DNA from: Sandaracinaceae bacterium
GTDB lineage: Bacteria > Myxococcota_A > Polyangia > Polyangiales > JADJQN01
Direction: 5' to 3'
NCBI GenBank assembly: GCA_016712745.1
Contig: JADJQN010000001.1
Span: forward strand, 1,116,001-1,180,000
DNA: 64,000 bases
The notes below the pieces were generated by a model. The model had not been told where the DNA came from. It saw nothing but the letters and a program-made list of their open reading frames with translations, and did not search any database. Position 1 is the first letter of the stretch; each line of letters opens with the position of its first letter. Positions 27,947 through 36,061 of the stretch are shown one piece after another. The position numbers were made by a program, and so were the translations under genes.

Positions 27947-28022
27947 TGGCGCCCCCGGCAGGAATCGAACCTGCGACCAACGGTTTAGGAAACCGCTGCT
28001 CTATCCCCTGAGCTACGGGGGC
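27947..28022 (-). tRNA. tRNA-Arg(CCT), intact, island integration site
   Basis: 76 nt including an encoded CCA. Acceptor GCCCCCG/CGGGGGC with discriminator G, D arm with GCTC/GAGC, anticodon arm with loop TTCCTAA (anticodon CCT), T arm GCAGG-TTCGATT-CCTGC. The 3' half up to the anticodon loop lies on the island side and was supplied by the element; the 5' half is chromosomal. Confidence 0.97.
27974..27991. other. attR core, 18-bp identical repeat
   Basis: Identical to 6195-6212; inside the intact tRNA-Arg(CCT). The island between the two cores is 21.8 kb. Confidence 0.8.
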
Positions 28023-28070
28023 CAAACGGCCGTTCATATAGCACGCGCGCCGCCGCGCTAGTAGTGCGGC

Positions 28071-28838
28071 TCAGCCGCTGAGCTTGTCGCCGATTACGCG
28101 CCGCGCGAGATCAAAGTGTGCTTCGTGAGTCGCTTCGATGAGCAAAGGCGTAATCGCAACCATGCCGAGGTCCACGGCCTCGGTGTCGCTGCCGTCCATG
28201 TGCAAATGCACGGTGTCCACCGGCCCGCCTATCCAGTAGTACTCGCGCCCGCGGGGATCTTTGCGAACGACGACGGCGTCGTTGTATGAGCGCAGGCCAA
28301 GGCGCGCAACGCGTACGCCGAGGTAGTCTCCAGTCGGAAAGTTAACATTCAAGAGCGGCGTGTTGGTGCCCCTATCCGCTTCGAGCGCTAGCCGGTGCAC
28401 GAGCTCGGCCGCAAACTCGCTCCCACGCTCACGATTGCCCCCGTGATCCATCGAAAGCGCGATCGAGGGAATGCCGCGCAACGCGCCCTCGCGTGCGGCG
28501 GCCACGGTGCCTGAGTAGAAGATGTCGGTTCCCAAGTTCATCCCGTGATTCATACCCGACACGACAACGTCGGGGCGACGCGGCAAGAGATCCGTCTGAA
28601 AGAGCGCGACGTATACACAGTCAGCCGGCGTTCCGTCGACGGCGTGGACACCTTCGCTCACTTTGCGATGACGCAGCGGTCGACTGAGCGTGAGCGCATG
28701 GCTATGAGCGCTCTGCTCGGTCTCTGGCGCAACGCGAACGACGTCCATCGAGCGCGCGAGCACTTCGTGCAGCACCTCGATGCCAGCCGCAGAATATCCG
28801 TCATCATTGGAGAGCAAAACGAGAGGTCGGTCGGCCAT
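28071..28838 (-). CDS. surE: 5'-nucleotidase SurE
   Basis: 255-aa metal-dependent nucleoside monophosphate phosphatase of stationary-phase survival. Seen: LLSNDDGYSAAG (D12, D13), YSGTVAAAREG and the conserved SGMNHGMNLG, all family motifs, at normal length. Start at 28838 (MADRPLVLLSNDDGY); the longer frame upstream has no SurE similarity. First chromosomal gene to the right of the tRNA-Arg. No clear ribosome site. Confidence 0.95.
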   Translation of the reverse strand: MADRPLVLLSNDDGYSAAGIEVLHEVLARSMDVVRVAPETEQSAHSHALTLSRPLRHRKVSEGVHAVDGTPADCVYVALFQTDLLPRRPDVVVSGMNHGMNLGTDIFYSGTVAAAREGALRGIPSIALSMDHGGNRERGSEFAAELVHRLALEADRGTNTPLLNVNFPTGDYLGVRVARLGLRSYNDAVVVRKDPRGREYYWIGGPVDTVHLHMDGSDTEAVDLGMVAITPLLIEATHEAHFDLARRVIGDKLSG

Positions 28839-29055
28839 GGCGGCGGAGCATGCCCCCGCCCCGCTCAAAACGAAAGCGGAAGTGGTTTTGAACCGCCAAG
28901 CCGCCAGTAACGGCAGCAAGCGCGAACCGAATACTCGCTGAAACAAAAAAAGATCTCAGCTTGGTGTTTTTAGTTCAGGCGTCTTCCACGTACTGGCGTC
29001 ACTGGCGTCATGGCGGTTCAACCTTCCGAAAGTATTCGGCGCCCTTAAACGCGAA

Positions 29056-29082
29056 AGCGGCGGTCCGTGTGGACCACCGCGT
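29056..29082 (-). terminator. Hairpin terminator of the DUF4215 lipoprotein gene
   Basis: GCGGTGGTCC-ACAC-GGACCGCCGC on the minus strand pairs over ten positions with one G-U; on the plus strand the same position is a C-A mismatch, so it is oriented for the minus-strand gene. A weak T-rich tail follows. Confidence 0.55.
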
Positions 29083-29123
29083 TTCGTTTCGCTCCCTCTT
29101 TACTTCGTAAGACCGATTCTCGT

Positions 29124-29854
29124 TCAGACCTCCGGGCTGCAAGCGCTTGAGCATCCGTCACCGTCCACCAAGTTACCGTCGTCGCAGCTTTCTCCTTGAG
29201 TTGAGATGTCGTTTCCACATGCAGTCTCGGTGCAGTTGCCGTCGCAGCCGTCACCATCAAACGCGTTGCCGTCGTCGCAGAGCTCACCGGCAGTCACGAC
29301 ACCGTTACCGCAGACCGTGACAGCGCAGTTCGAGTCGCAGCCGTCGCCGTCCACCGAGTTGCCGTCGTCGCAGCCTTCGCGACCCGAGCGGACTCCGTTA
29401 CCACATGCGGAAGCTGTGCAGTTGTTGTCGCAGCCGTCGCCGTTTACGCGGTTGCCGTCGTCGCAGGCCTCGCCGTTGTTGGCAACTGCGTCGCCACACG
29501 AGATGAGACACTCACTCGGCTGCCCTACGCACAAAAAACCCGGCTCCGCTTGGCAGATGCGGCTACAACCATCAAGGCTTTCGGTGTCGCCGTCGTCGCA
29601 CGACTCGCCTGCGTCGATGACGCCGTTGCCGCAATCGACCGGAGGCGTCTCAAGCGCGCCTGCAGATGCTTGCGAGCCCATGCTCACGCCGCCGCTCACG
29701 TCCACATCGATCGAGAGCTGCTCCTGCTGCGCATCCGGGGAAGCTCTTCGCCGATGCGCGAATCAACACTTGCGGCAGGTGCCGCGGCACAACCGACCAC
29801 GAGCAAGGCTGAGACGAACGAACACAACGCGCTGATTTTGGAGAATGTAGTCAT
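29124..29854 (-). pseudogene. Frameshifted DUF4215 (Cys-rich repeat) lipoprotein
   Basis: A lipoprotein signal (ATG 29854, lipobox VVGC, ribosome site AGGGTG) is in one frame and the rest is in another. The signal frame runs into RMRSRSSSRS and a stop at 29696; the second frame, readable from about 29750, gives APPDAQQEQLSIDVDVSGG, which joins on to five CGNG-x-G-E-x-CDDGN-x-GDGC repeats of the myxobacterial disulfide type. One base missing near 29748 would restore one ~243-codon reading frame. It may be a true mutation or a sequencing error. A surface protein of unknown role. Confidence 0.7.
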
Positions 29855-30173
29855 GGCATCACCCTTTTCGTTTCTAGATAAATTCGTGGCGTTCATGAGC
29901 CCCTCGCTCACTCATCACCCCTGCGGGGGGCGCTCTTCTCAGCGCCTCAACCGCCTCGCTTACCCCTACTCAATACGCTCGCCTTCACCGATCCCGTAGG
30001 GTGCGCATGCAAAATAAATTCAGAATCCGTCTTTTTTAAAGGCGAATTCACACTTAGGGATGAAGAATCACCCGGCTTATCACCCGTGCGGTTGAGGGAT
30101 CGCAGAGCACGTGCGGATCCCTTCACCCGTGCGTGTGAAACGAGTACGCCTTGCTGATGTAGAGTGGCCAACC
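29855..30173. other. Divergent intergenic region with repeats and hairpin
   Basis: 319 bp between two divergent lipoprotein genes. TCACCCGTGCG occurs exactly at 30080-30090 and 30123-30133, flanking an inverted repeat AGGGATC/GATCCCT (30095-30101 and 30116-30122). A variant TCACCCCTGCG lies near 29917-29928. They could be regulator sites, but no promoter was identified. Confidence 0.3.
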
Positions 30174-31022
30174 ATGCATCAGACAACCCTTCAAACCTGC
30201 GTCACTCTCTCGCTTATCTGCATAGCGGCGTGCGGGAACCACACGCACGCAAACCTTACAGATGCTGGAGTCGATAGCGCACGGCCCGACGCAAGCCTCG
30301 CCTGCGAGGACGTGCTCTTTGGCGAGCCCAATGCGCAGAGCGGCCTCGACGAGGCTCAGTGCCGGCCCACATGCGGGTGCGACGGCGCGCCGTGGCGTGC
30401 ACCAACGTGGAGCAATGAGCGTATCAACGCCCTACTCGCCTGGACGCTGACCGCGCCAGCGCAACTCCTGACGTCCGACCCGTACGACGTAAGTGCGCCC
30501 AACGTGGATGCCAACGCCGTATGTGCGGTTCGGATCCTTGACCGCGAGTTGCGCAGCTACGAGCTCGCGGACTTTGCCACGCGCGCGGCCGCCGAAGCCG
30601 AGGGCGCCATCGTTACGCACGGAGGCGTGTGCGGCCTTTGTTCCTCGCTCGCCGACCTGGCCGTTTACGCGCGCTTGCCGGATCTCACCGACCCAGTCCG
30701 CAGCTGTGGCCTTGCGCACTCGGACCTCGAGGGTGACATCGAGTGCTTGCGCGAACTCGGTTTCACCGAACCGTGCGCGGAGATTTGGGCGTACAACACT
30801 CAGCACACCCGCGAAAGCTGTCTAAACACATGCATCACGTTGTTGAGCGCGCCCTACCATGAGCGAGATGGCCGCCTGAACGCCTGCTTGCAGTGTGATG
30901 AAGATATGAGCGGCGCCGTATTCAAAGCGGTGGCTGGCCGCACACGCAGAAACACCGGCGTAGCGTCTGCTCTTTGTCGCCCGTGCAACGAAGTCGTCCG
31001 GCTCGACCACATCTACGAATAG
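30174..31022 (+). CDS. Cys-rich lipoprotein
   Basis: 282 aa from ATG 30174, lipobox IAAC. No recognised domain. About 16 cysteines, several in CxxC-like pairs (CGLC, CNTC, LCRPC), and a helical central part. The paired cysteines suggest an oxidised, disulfide-bonded surface protein. Divergent from the frameshifted DUF4215 gene. Confidence 0.75.
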   Translation: MHQTTLQTCVTLSLICIAACGNHTHANLTDAGVDSARPDASLACEDVLFGEPNAQSGLDEAQCRPTCGCDGAPWRAPTWSNERINALLAWTLTAPAQLLTSDPYDVSAPNVDANAVCAVRILDRELRSYELADFATRAAAEAEGAIVTHGGVCGLCSSLADLAVYARLPDLTDPVRSCGLAHSDLEGDIECLRELGFTEPCAEIWAYNTQHTRESCLNTCITLLSAPYHERDGRLNACLQCDEDMSGAVFKAVAGRTRRNTGVASALCRPCNEVVRLDHIYE

Positions 31023-31058
31023 AGCTGGCCTCCTCGAGCATGAGGTAGCAGCGGTGCC

Positions 31059-31346
31059 CTACAGCCCGAGCATGTCCCAGCAAACGCCGGTCTCTGCGCA
31101 CGTTGTCGCATTCGTTGCGCAATCGATCGCGGCCTGGGACGGTGCCGTCGGCGCTTCCGATTCGCAGCTGTGGGGGCACGCATCGTCGGAGGGACAAACG
31201 CGCATCACACCGGCGCAAAACTGAGCGCACAGGGCCGCGCGCGAGCTGCCATCGGCCGCGGTGCCCGAGTCGAGCGTGCCAACTTCCTCGCTGCCACACG
31301 CGGACAAGATGAACGTTGCAAACACCACAATAGTGAAAGAGCGCAT
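31059..31346 (-). CDS. Small Cys-rich lipoprotein
   Basis: 95 aa, lipobox LSAC. Eight or so cysteines spaced through LCAQFCAGVMRVCPSDDAC ... HSC ... DC ... TC ... GVC after a short D/S/G linker, a pattern common in small myxobacterial secreted proteins. Convergent with 30174-31022. Confidence 0.7.
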   Translation of the reverse strand: MRSFTIVVFATFILSACGSEEVGTLDSGTAADGSSRAALCAQFCAGVMRVCPSDDACPHSCESEAPTAPSQAAIDCATNATTCAETGVCWDMLGL

Positions 31347-31396
31347 ACCGGCATCATACCGGCATGCGCTCTCTGACTCAAAGAGCAGAGTTGTGC

Positions 31397-31755
31397 TCAG
31401 ACGTTGGGGCTCACGCTTGGTTCGCGCGCCCAGATCTTATGTTTTTTCGCGGTTGCGATGTACTTCGCCACGGCGGACTTTGTGTCGAGCGAGATGTGCC
31501 CCTCATCGTTTGGAACCGGGGTCACTCCGGCAGCGCGCATGAGCTCGGCGCCGTTTGCGTCAAAGCCGATGACCTTGAGATGAGCGTGCGCGTCGCGACA
31601 AAAATCCTTCGCGGGACCGTTGCGAATAAGATCAGGAAGTCCAGCCTTGCCCGGAGCAACGACAACCGCGTCAAAGAGGACGGATGGGCCTCCGGGGATT
31701 GCGTGATCAACGGCGAGCTTGCGACCGCTCGATGTCGTCACGCCGTAGATGTGCG
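31397..31755 (-). pseudogene. C-terminal remnant of a large-subunit (HPII-type) catalase
   Basis: About 118 codons (open upstream only because no stop happens to intervene) matching the DJ-1/PfpI-like C-terminal domain of large catalases: GPSVLFDAVVVAPG, then KDFCRDAHAHLKVIGF and ELMRAAGV. The catalytic heme domain, over 500 residues, is missing. The similarity begins near the opposite-strand start at 31749. Looks like a decayed gene. Confidence 0.6.
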
Positions 31756-32135
31756 AAGGTGAAGAAGAGGTTGACCGCGAGCCGTCCGCGCAACGAAACG
31801 GTGCACCCTGGCCAGTACGAAGAGGCGGTAGGTTTCTCGCACTATACAAACGTTCGCTGACGATCAGCCTGTTGCTGCTCTTTCTCGTATCATTCGCGTT
31901 GCACCTGGATGGCCGCTTTCGCGATGAGAACGACAAGCGGCAACTTTTGCATTTGACCAAACTGTCGCTCGCTCAGTACCTGCATGATTCACGCTTCTGG
32001 TTCGAGTCATTCCAAAACTGGCAGAGCGAGTTCCTGTCGATCTTCGCGATCATCGTGCTGTCGATTTTCTTACGCCAGCAAGGCTCGTCGCAGTCAAAGC
32101 CGGTCGACGCGCCACACAGTGAGACCGGCGAATAA
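31749..32135 (+). CDS. Small DUF6766-like membrane protein
   Basis: 128 aa with two membrane helices (LTISLLLLFLVSFAL near 36-50 and FLSIFAIIVLSIFLRQQG near 88-106) and the motif FWFESFQNWQSEFLSIF, characteristic of the DUF6766 family (function unknown). N-terminal ~28 residues lie over the catalase remnant and may not be translated; no ribosome site decides the start. Confidence 0.6.
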   Translation: MCEGEEEVDREPSAQRNGAPWPVRRGGRFLALYKRSLTISLLLLFLVSFALHLDGRFRDENDKRQLLHLTKLSLAQYLHDSRFWFESFQNWQSEFLSIFAIIVLSIFLRQQGSSQSKPVDAPHSETGE

Positions 32136-32148
32136 CAAAGACAGCGCC

Positions 32149-32232
32149 GTCTCGGACTCGGACTCGGACACGGACTCGGACACGGATTCGGACGCGGACT
32201 CAGGCACGGACGCGGGACTCGGGCACGGACAG
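32149..32232. repeat. GGACTC/GGACAC hexamer repeat array
   Basis: About 13 tandem hexamers (GGACTCG, GGACACG and GGACGCG variants). In one plus frame it would code for alternating Ser-Asp/Thr-Asp, typical of Asp/Ser repeat surface proteins, but there is no start or upstream domain. No gene called. Confidence 0.6.
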
Positions 32233-32310
32233 GTCAACTCACGAGCCCATCGTTGCCGCACGCCTCCGCGCCATACGAGCACGAGCTGGAGGTGAAGTTG
32301 CGGAGCAACG

Positions 32311-32334
32311 AGGAACCGCGCCCAAGCGGTTCCT
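32311..32334. repeat. Perfect inverted repeat
   Basis: AGGAACCGC-GCCCAA-GCGGTTCCT, a 9-bp stem. First of a series of hairpins that ends at 32453. Confidence 0.6.
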
Positions 32335-32348
32335 CCAGGTGCGGGAGC

Positions 32349-32453
32349 CTCGTTTGCAGCTTCGCCGCGAACGAGGGGGCGGACAGGTCCGCCCCGTTCA
32401 CGAAGGCTCGTTTGTGGCTTCGCCGCGAACGAGGGGGCGGACAGGTCCGCCCC
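32349..32453. repeat. Two tandem palindromic units (47 bp, 58-bp period)
   Basis: Units at 32349-32395 and 32407-32453, nearly identical. Each has CTCGTT ... AACGAG arms and an inner perfect stem GGGGCGGAC-AG-GTCCGCCCC. They lie between the DUF6766-like gene and the 3' end of tRNA-Pro. Could be REP/BIME-like dispersed repeats or a terminator cluster for the tRNA. Confidence 0.6.
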
Positions 32454-32463
32454 CTTTCATCAG

Positions 32464-32538
32464 TCGGGGCGACTGGATTCGAACCAGCGACCCCCAGACC
32501 CCCAGTCTGGTGCGCTAACCAGGCTGCGCTACGCCCCG
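32464..32538 (-). tRNA. tRNA-Pro(GGG)
   Basis: 75 nt without an encoded CCA (the DNA reads CTG after discriminator A). Acceptor CGGGGCG/CGCCCCG, anticodon arm CCAGA-CTGGGGG-TCTGG (anticodon GGG), T arm CTGG-TTCGAAT-CCAG. Confidence 0.9.
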
Positions 32539-32649
32539 AACCCTCAAACTGCGAGGGAGCGCGAAGATACACGCTTGCCGCGCAGGAGCAAGGGGCTGGG
32601 ATGCGAGCGCGTACTGAAAAGTGCGGTCACGCCGCCGGCCGAAAGCTCG

Positions 32650-33162
32650 CTAATAGCGGCGATACGGCGAAGGGGACGGACTCTTGGGCCCGCTGAGCGG
32701 TTTTGGCGCAGAAAGCTGAGCCGAAACGGTTGCGGAAACGGTCCTTGGCGCGCCGATCACTTCTCGCGTGGGCTCTGCTTCTTTGACGGGGCTGGCTGCG
32801 GGCAGGCGCGAAAGCAATCCGGACAGCTCTTCGCGCACTCCAAGCAACTCGGCGCGCAGGAAGACCTCGCGCGTCGCGCTCTTGCCCTCTTCCGTTTCTG
32901 GGCGCTCGGAGCCTAGCTCGCGAATGCGCTTCTTCGCGCCGGGGATAGTAAAGCCTTCGTCGTGCAATAGCCGACGAATCAACATCGCCAGCTCAACGTC
33001 GCGGCGCTTGTACACGCGATGCGCGCCACGTGTCTTCATAGGGCGAAGGCTCGGGAACTCGCTTTCCCAATAACGCAGCACATGCGGCTTCACGCCGACG
33101 AGATCAGCGACATCGCCAATCTTGAAAAATAACTTATCGGGAAGCTGGGTGCGTGCGGACAC
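32650..33162 (-). CDS. MerR-family transcriptional regulator
   Basis: 170 aa, GTG start. N-terminal winged HTH of the MerR type (FFKIGDVADLVGVKPHVLRY, then RVYKRRDVELAMLIRRLLHD), about residues 12-80. The C-terminal half is Pro/Ser/Ala-rich and without recognised sensor cysteines. Placed directly downstream of ihfA at the end of the translation cluster, with a 7-bp gap, as seen in many delta-proteobacteria. Confidence 0.9.
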   Translation of the reverse strand: MSARTQLPDKLFFKIGDVADLVGVKPHVLRYWESEFPSLRPMKTRGAHRVYKRRDVELAMLIRRLLHDEGFTIPGAKKRIRELGSERPETEEGKSATREVFLRAELLGVREELSGLLSRLPAASPVKEAEPTREVIGAPRTVSATVSAQLSAPKPLSGPKSPSPSPYRRY

Positions 33163-33169
33163 GAACTAA

Positions 33170-33493
33170 TTATCCGTTCGCCTGTCCGTCCACTTTGGAC
33201 GGGCCACCCTGCTTGTGAGGATTGAGGACGCCCTTGAGCACCTGGCTCGGCTTGAACGTCAGCACACGACGCGCAGTGATAGCGATAGGCTCGCCCGTCT
33301 GAGGATTGCGTCCCATGCGTTCCTTCTTTGAACGCACGACGAAGTTGCCGAAGCCGGAGATTTTGATCTTCTCGCCTTCCGCTAGCACTTCCTTCATTGC
33401 GTCGAAAACGCCTTCGACGATTTCAGCGGACTCCTTCTTGGAGAATCCGCCGACCTTCTCGTAAACGCTATCGATGATTTCCGCCTTTGTCAT
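33170..33493 (-). CDS. ihfA: Integration host factor alpha subunit
   Basis: 107 aa, HU/IHF family. Family signature GFGNFVVRSKKERMGRNPQT with the DNA-bending arm proline P64. Start at 33493 with GGGAGG ribosome site; the longer upstream frame is not protein-like. Position after pheT fits the conserved pheS-pheT-ihfA order. Confidence 0.92.
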   Translation of the reverse strand: MTKAEIIDSVYEKVGGFSKKESAEIVEGVFDAMKEVLAEGEKIKISGFGNFVVRSKKERMGRNPQTGEPIAITARRVLTFKPSQVLKGVLNPHKQGGPSKVDGQANG

Positions 33494-33598
33494 CGAACAT
33501 GCCTCCCGAGCAATGAACTCGTGAGAGCTATGGAACCATGACACCGCACGAATCTCAACCGCCGAACGCGTCATGAACGCGTTTTTTTTCGGCCCGCT

Positions 33599-36040
33599 TT
33601 ACGACCTCAAACTTGCGGACAGCTGCGCTGAAACGCGTTCCGTTACGTGCTTATGTGCGCGGTCGACTTTCTCGTCCGTAAGCGTCGCATTCGAATCACG
33701 GTAGACGATGTGAAAAGCGAGACTCTTGTGGTGCTGCGGAATGTTCTCGCCCCGATAAACGTCAAAAACTTGCACGTCTTCAATCAAACCGTCACTCGCA
33801 TTGCGAATTGTGTCTGCGACCTGCGACGCCATGATGTCTTCCTGCACGACCACCGCAAGATCACGCGTTGCCGAGGGGAATTTGGGCAAGGCGCGTGCCT
33901 TGGCTATGTCGCCCTTTTCGATCGCCGCACGCAATTCGCCAACGTGCATTTCTGCGTATATGGGCCGTCCCACAAGCTCCATCGCACTCACCACATCGGG
34001 ATGGAGCTCGCCGATCGTTCCGACCACCGAGCCAAATAGAACGATGTTTGCGCAACGCTTCGGGTGAAGGTGCGCGACGATCGGCGCGCCCTGCGTCAGC
34101 CCGTCACGCCCTACTCCGTGACGCCATTGCGCGAGCACCGAAGCAAGCGCACCCTTCGCGTCGAAAAAGTCGTACTCGCCTGCTTGGCCGAGCCAAGCCG
34201 GGCGCGCCCCTCCGAGCAGGATGCCAAGCATCACATGTTCGTCCGGGAGGGCTGCTCCCGCATTGCGCACGAAGACATGCGCGACTTCAAAGAGAGCCGC
34301 GTGTCCCGCTTGGTGGCGCAATGCGCGGCGCAAAGCCGATGCGAGGCCCGGGAGGAGCGACGTGCGCATCACCGAGCGATCCTCGGAGAGCGGGTTGGTA
34401 ATGCGAACTGCGTCGGTGCTCACGCGGGCATTGCTAAGATCGGTCATCGACACGAATCCGTAGTTCACGGCTTCAAAGAGACCAGCGGCCGATGCCTGCT
34501 CTCGCAGGCGACGAACGAAGCGAATGCTATTCGCTGTGCCCGTCGCCGATGCGCGCACGTGGGGAACTTCCGTTGGGATCTTGTCGTATCCGCGCACGCG
34601 AGCGACCTCTTCGATCAAATCCACTTCGCGCAGAACGTCCGGGCGCCACGACGGGACCGAGACGTTGAATCCCTCGACGGTCGGTGTCGTTTTGAAACCG
34701 AGAGCGTTGAGGATCTCGCCGACTTCCTTCAACGGCACCTTCGTGCCAAGCACGGTATCGATACGCGACGAACGCAGCGTGAGCTTGGTCTCCGTCAGTT
34801 TGCCAGCAACAACGTCGAGCGCTTCCTTGACCGTGGTGCCGCCGGCGTTGCTCGTGATGAGGCCGGCTACGCGATGCAAAACGGAAGGAACAGCGCCCGG
34901 ATCGACACCGCGCTCGAAACGATGGCTGGCATCGGTGTGCATGCCGAGGCGGCGCGCCGTTCGACGCACCGACCGCGGATCGAAATACGCGCACTCGATG
35001 AAGACGTTACGCGTCGCGCCCGTGATTTCGCTCGACTGACCGCCCATGACTCCGGCAATGGCAACGGGGCCCTCACCGTCGCAAATTACAACGTCGTCAC
35101 CTTGAAGCGAACGCCTCACGCCATCGAGCGTAGTGAGCGTTTCGCCCTCACGTGCCACGCGAACGACGATGTGCTGCCCGCGCACTTTGTCGAGATCAAA
35201 GGCGTGAGTTGGGTAGCCCCACTCGAAGACGGCGAGGTTGGTGGCGTCGACGATGTTGTTGATCGCGCGCACCCCCAGCACATGCAGCCGATAGCGCACG
35301 GCAAAGGGCGAACGCTCGATGGTCACGCCTCGCACCACGGCGCCGGCGTAACGCGGACAGCGCTCGCTCGACTCGATGGCAATCCCGAACGTAGCGCCGC
35401 CGGCATCGAACTCACCGCTCGCTCGTTGCACCGTAGCGATTGAAAAGCTCTCCGTGAGCGTCGTGCGCACGCCAGTGCTCTTCATAACTGCGGACAGCTC
35501 GCGCGCTAGGCCAAGATGGCCCAAACAATCGGGGCGATTCGGCGTAAGCGCTATGTCAAAGACACTGTCACTCAAGGAGAGAGCTGTCGCGACCGGCGTG
35601 CCGAGCTTCGCTGTGGTGTCTTCGCGCGTGAGAACGATGATGCCATCGTGATCGGAGCCGACACCTATCTCGTCTTCCGCGCACAACATACCGCGCGAAG
35701 TCACCCCGCCGAGCGCACGTTCGGCAATCGCGAGCCCGCCAGGAAGCGACGCACCAACGCGGGCCAGCACGACGAGACCGCCCGGCTCGGGAACGTTCGA
35801 TGCGCCGCACACCACCGTGTGCGCGTCAGTGCCATCGAAGACTTCAACGACGGTGAGTTTGTCCTTGCTCGGATGCGGCGCCTTCGAACGCACTTCGGCG
35901 ATGACCACGTTTTCGAGGCCGGTGCCGAACGCCGTAACGGCATCCACGGCTAGGCCCAGGCCGGTGAGCTTCTCCGCCATCTCGTCTGCCGAGAGGTCTG
36001 AGCCAGTGAGTTCGCGCAGCCAGTTGTACGAGGCAAGCAT
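33599..36040 (-). CDS. pheT: Phenylalanyl-tRNA synthetase beta subunit
   Basis: 813 aa, normal length. N-terminal tRNA-binding domain (about 40-150), B3/4 editing domain (near 210-385, with RYAGAVVRG), B5 domain (about 405-480), catalytic-like core (VRGYDKIPTEV at about 485) and a C-terminal anticodon-binding (FDX-ACB) domain ending near 810 with FPSATRDLAVVVQED. 21-bp gap to pheS, one operon. Confidence 0.97.
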   Translation of the reverse strand: MLASYNWLRELTGSDLSADEMAEKLTGLGLAVDAVTAFGTGLENVVIAEVRSKAPHPSKDKLTVVEVFDGTDAHTVVCGASNVPEPGGLVVLARVGASLPGGLAIAERALGGVTSRGMLCAEDEIGVGSDHDGIIVLTREDTTAKLGTPVATALSLSDSVFDIALTPNRPDCLGHLGLARELSAVMKSTGVRTTLTESFSIATVQRASGEFDAGGATFGIAIESSERCPRYAGAVVRGVTIERSPFAVRYRLHVLGVRAINNIVDATNLAVFEWGYPTHAFDLDKVRGQHIVVRVAREGETLTTLDGVRRSLQGDDVVICDGEGPVAIAGVMGGQSSEITGATRNVFIECAYFDPRSVRRTARRLGMHTDASHRFERGVDPGAVPSVLHRVAGLITSNAGGTTVKEALDVVAGKLTETKLTLRSSRIDTVLGTKVPLKEVGEILNALGFKTTPTVEGFNVSVPSWRPDVLREVDLIEEVARVRGYDKIPTEVPHVRASATGTANSIRFVRRLREQASAAGLFEAVNYGFVSMTDLSNARVSTDAVRITNPLSEDRSVMRTSLLPGLASALRRALRHQAGHAALFEVAHVFVRNAGAALPDEHVMLGILLGGARPAWLGQAGEYDFFDAKGALASVLAQWRHGVGRDGLTQGAPIVAHLHPKRCANIVLFGSVVGTIGELHPDVVSAMELVGRPIYAEMHVGELRAAIEKGDIAKARALPKFPSATRDLAVVVQEDIMASQVADTIRNASDGLIEDVQVFDVYRGENIPQHHKSLAFHIVYRDSNATLTDEKVDRAHKHVTERVSAQLSASLRS

Positions 36041-36061
36041 GGACGCCTTAGAAAGTTGCGA

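Noticed and set aside
6195..27991. Insertion sequence or transposase inside the island
   Set aside because: No DDE or HUH transposase motif or terminal inverted repeats were seen; the only recombinase is the tyrosine integrase.
29124..29700. Regular direct repeats that could look like a CRISPR array
   Set aside because: The units encode in-frame DUF4215 Cys-rich repeats (CGNG ... CDDGN ... GDGC); spacing is codon-based and there are no unrelated spacers.
31984..32295. Open frame encoding Ser-Asp/Thr-Asp repeats
   Set aside because: The start lies inside the DUF6766-like gene in another frame; no signal peptide or ribosome site. Kept only as a repeat.
34064..35443. 459-codon open frame on the plus strand
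   Set aside because: Fully antisense to pheT, whose protein has all family domains; the antisense product has no domain or ribosome site.
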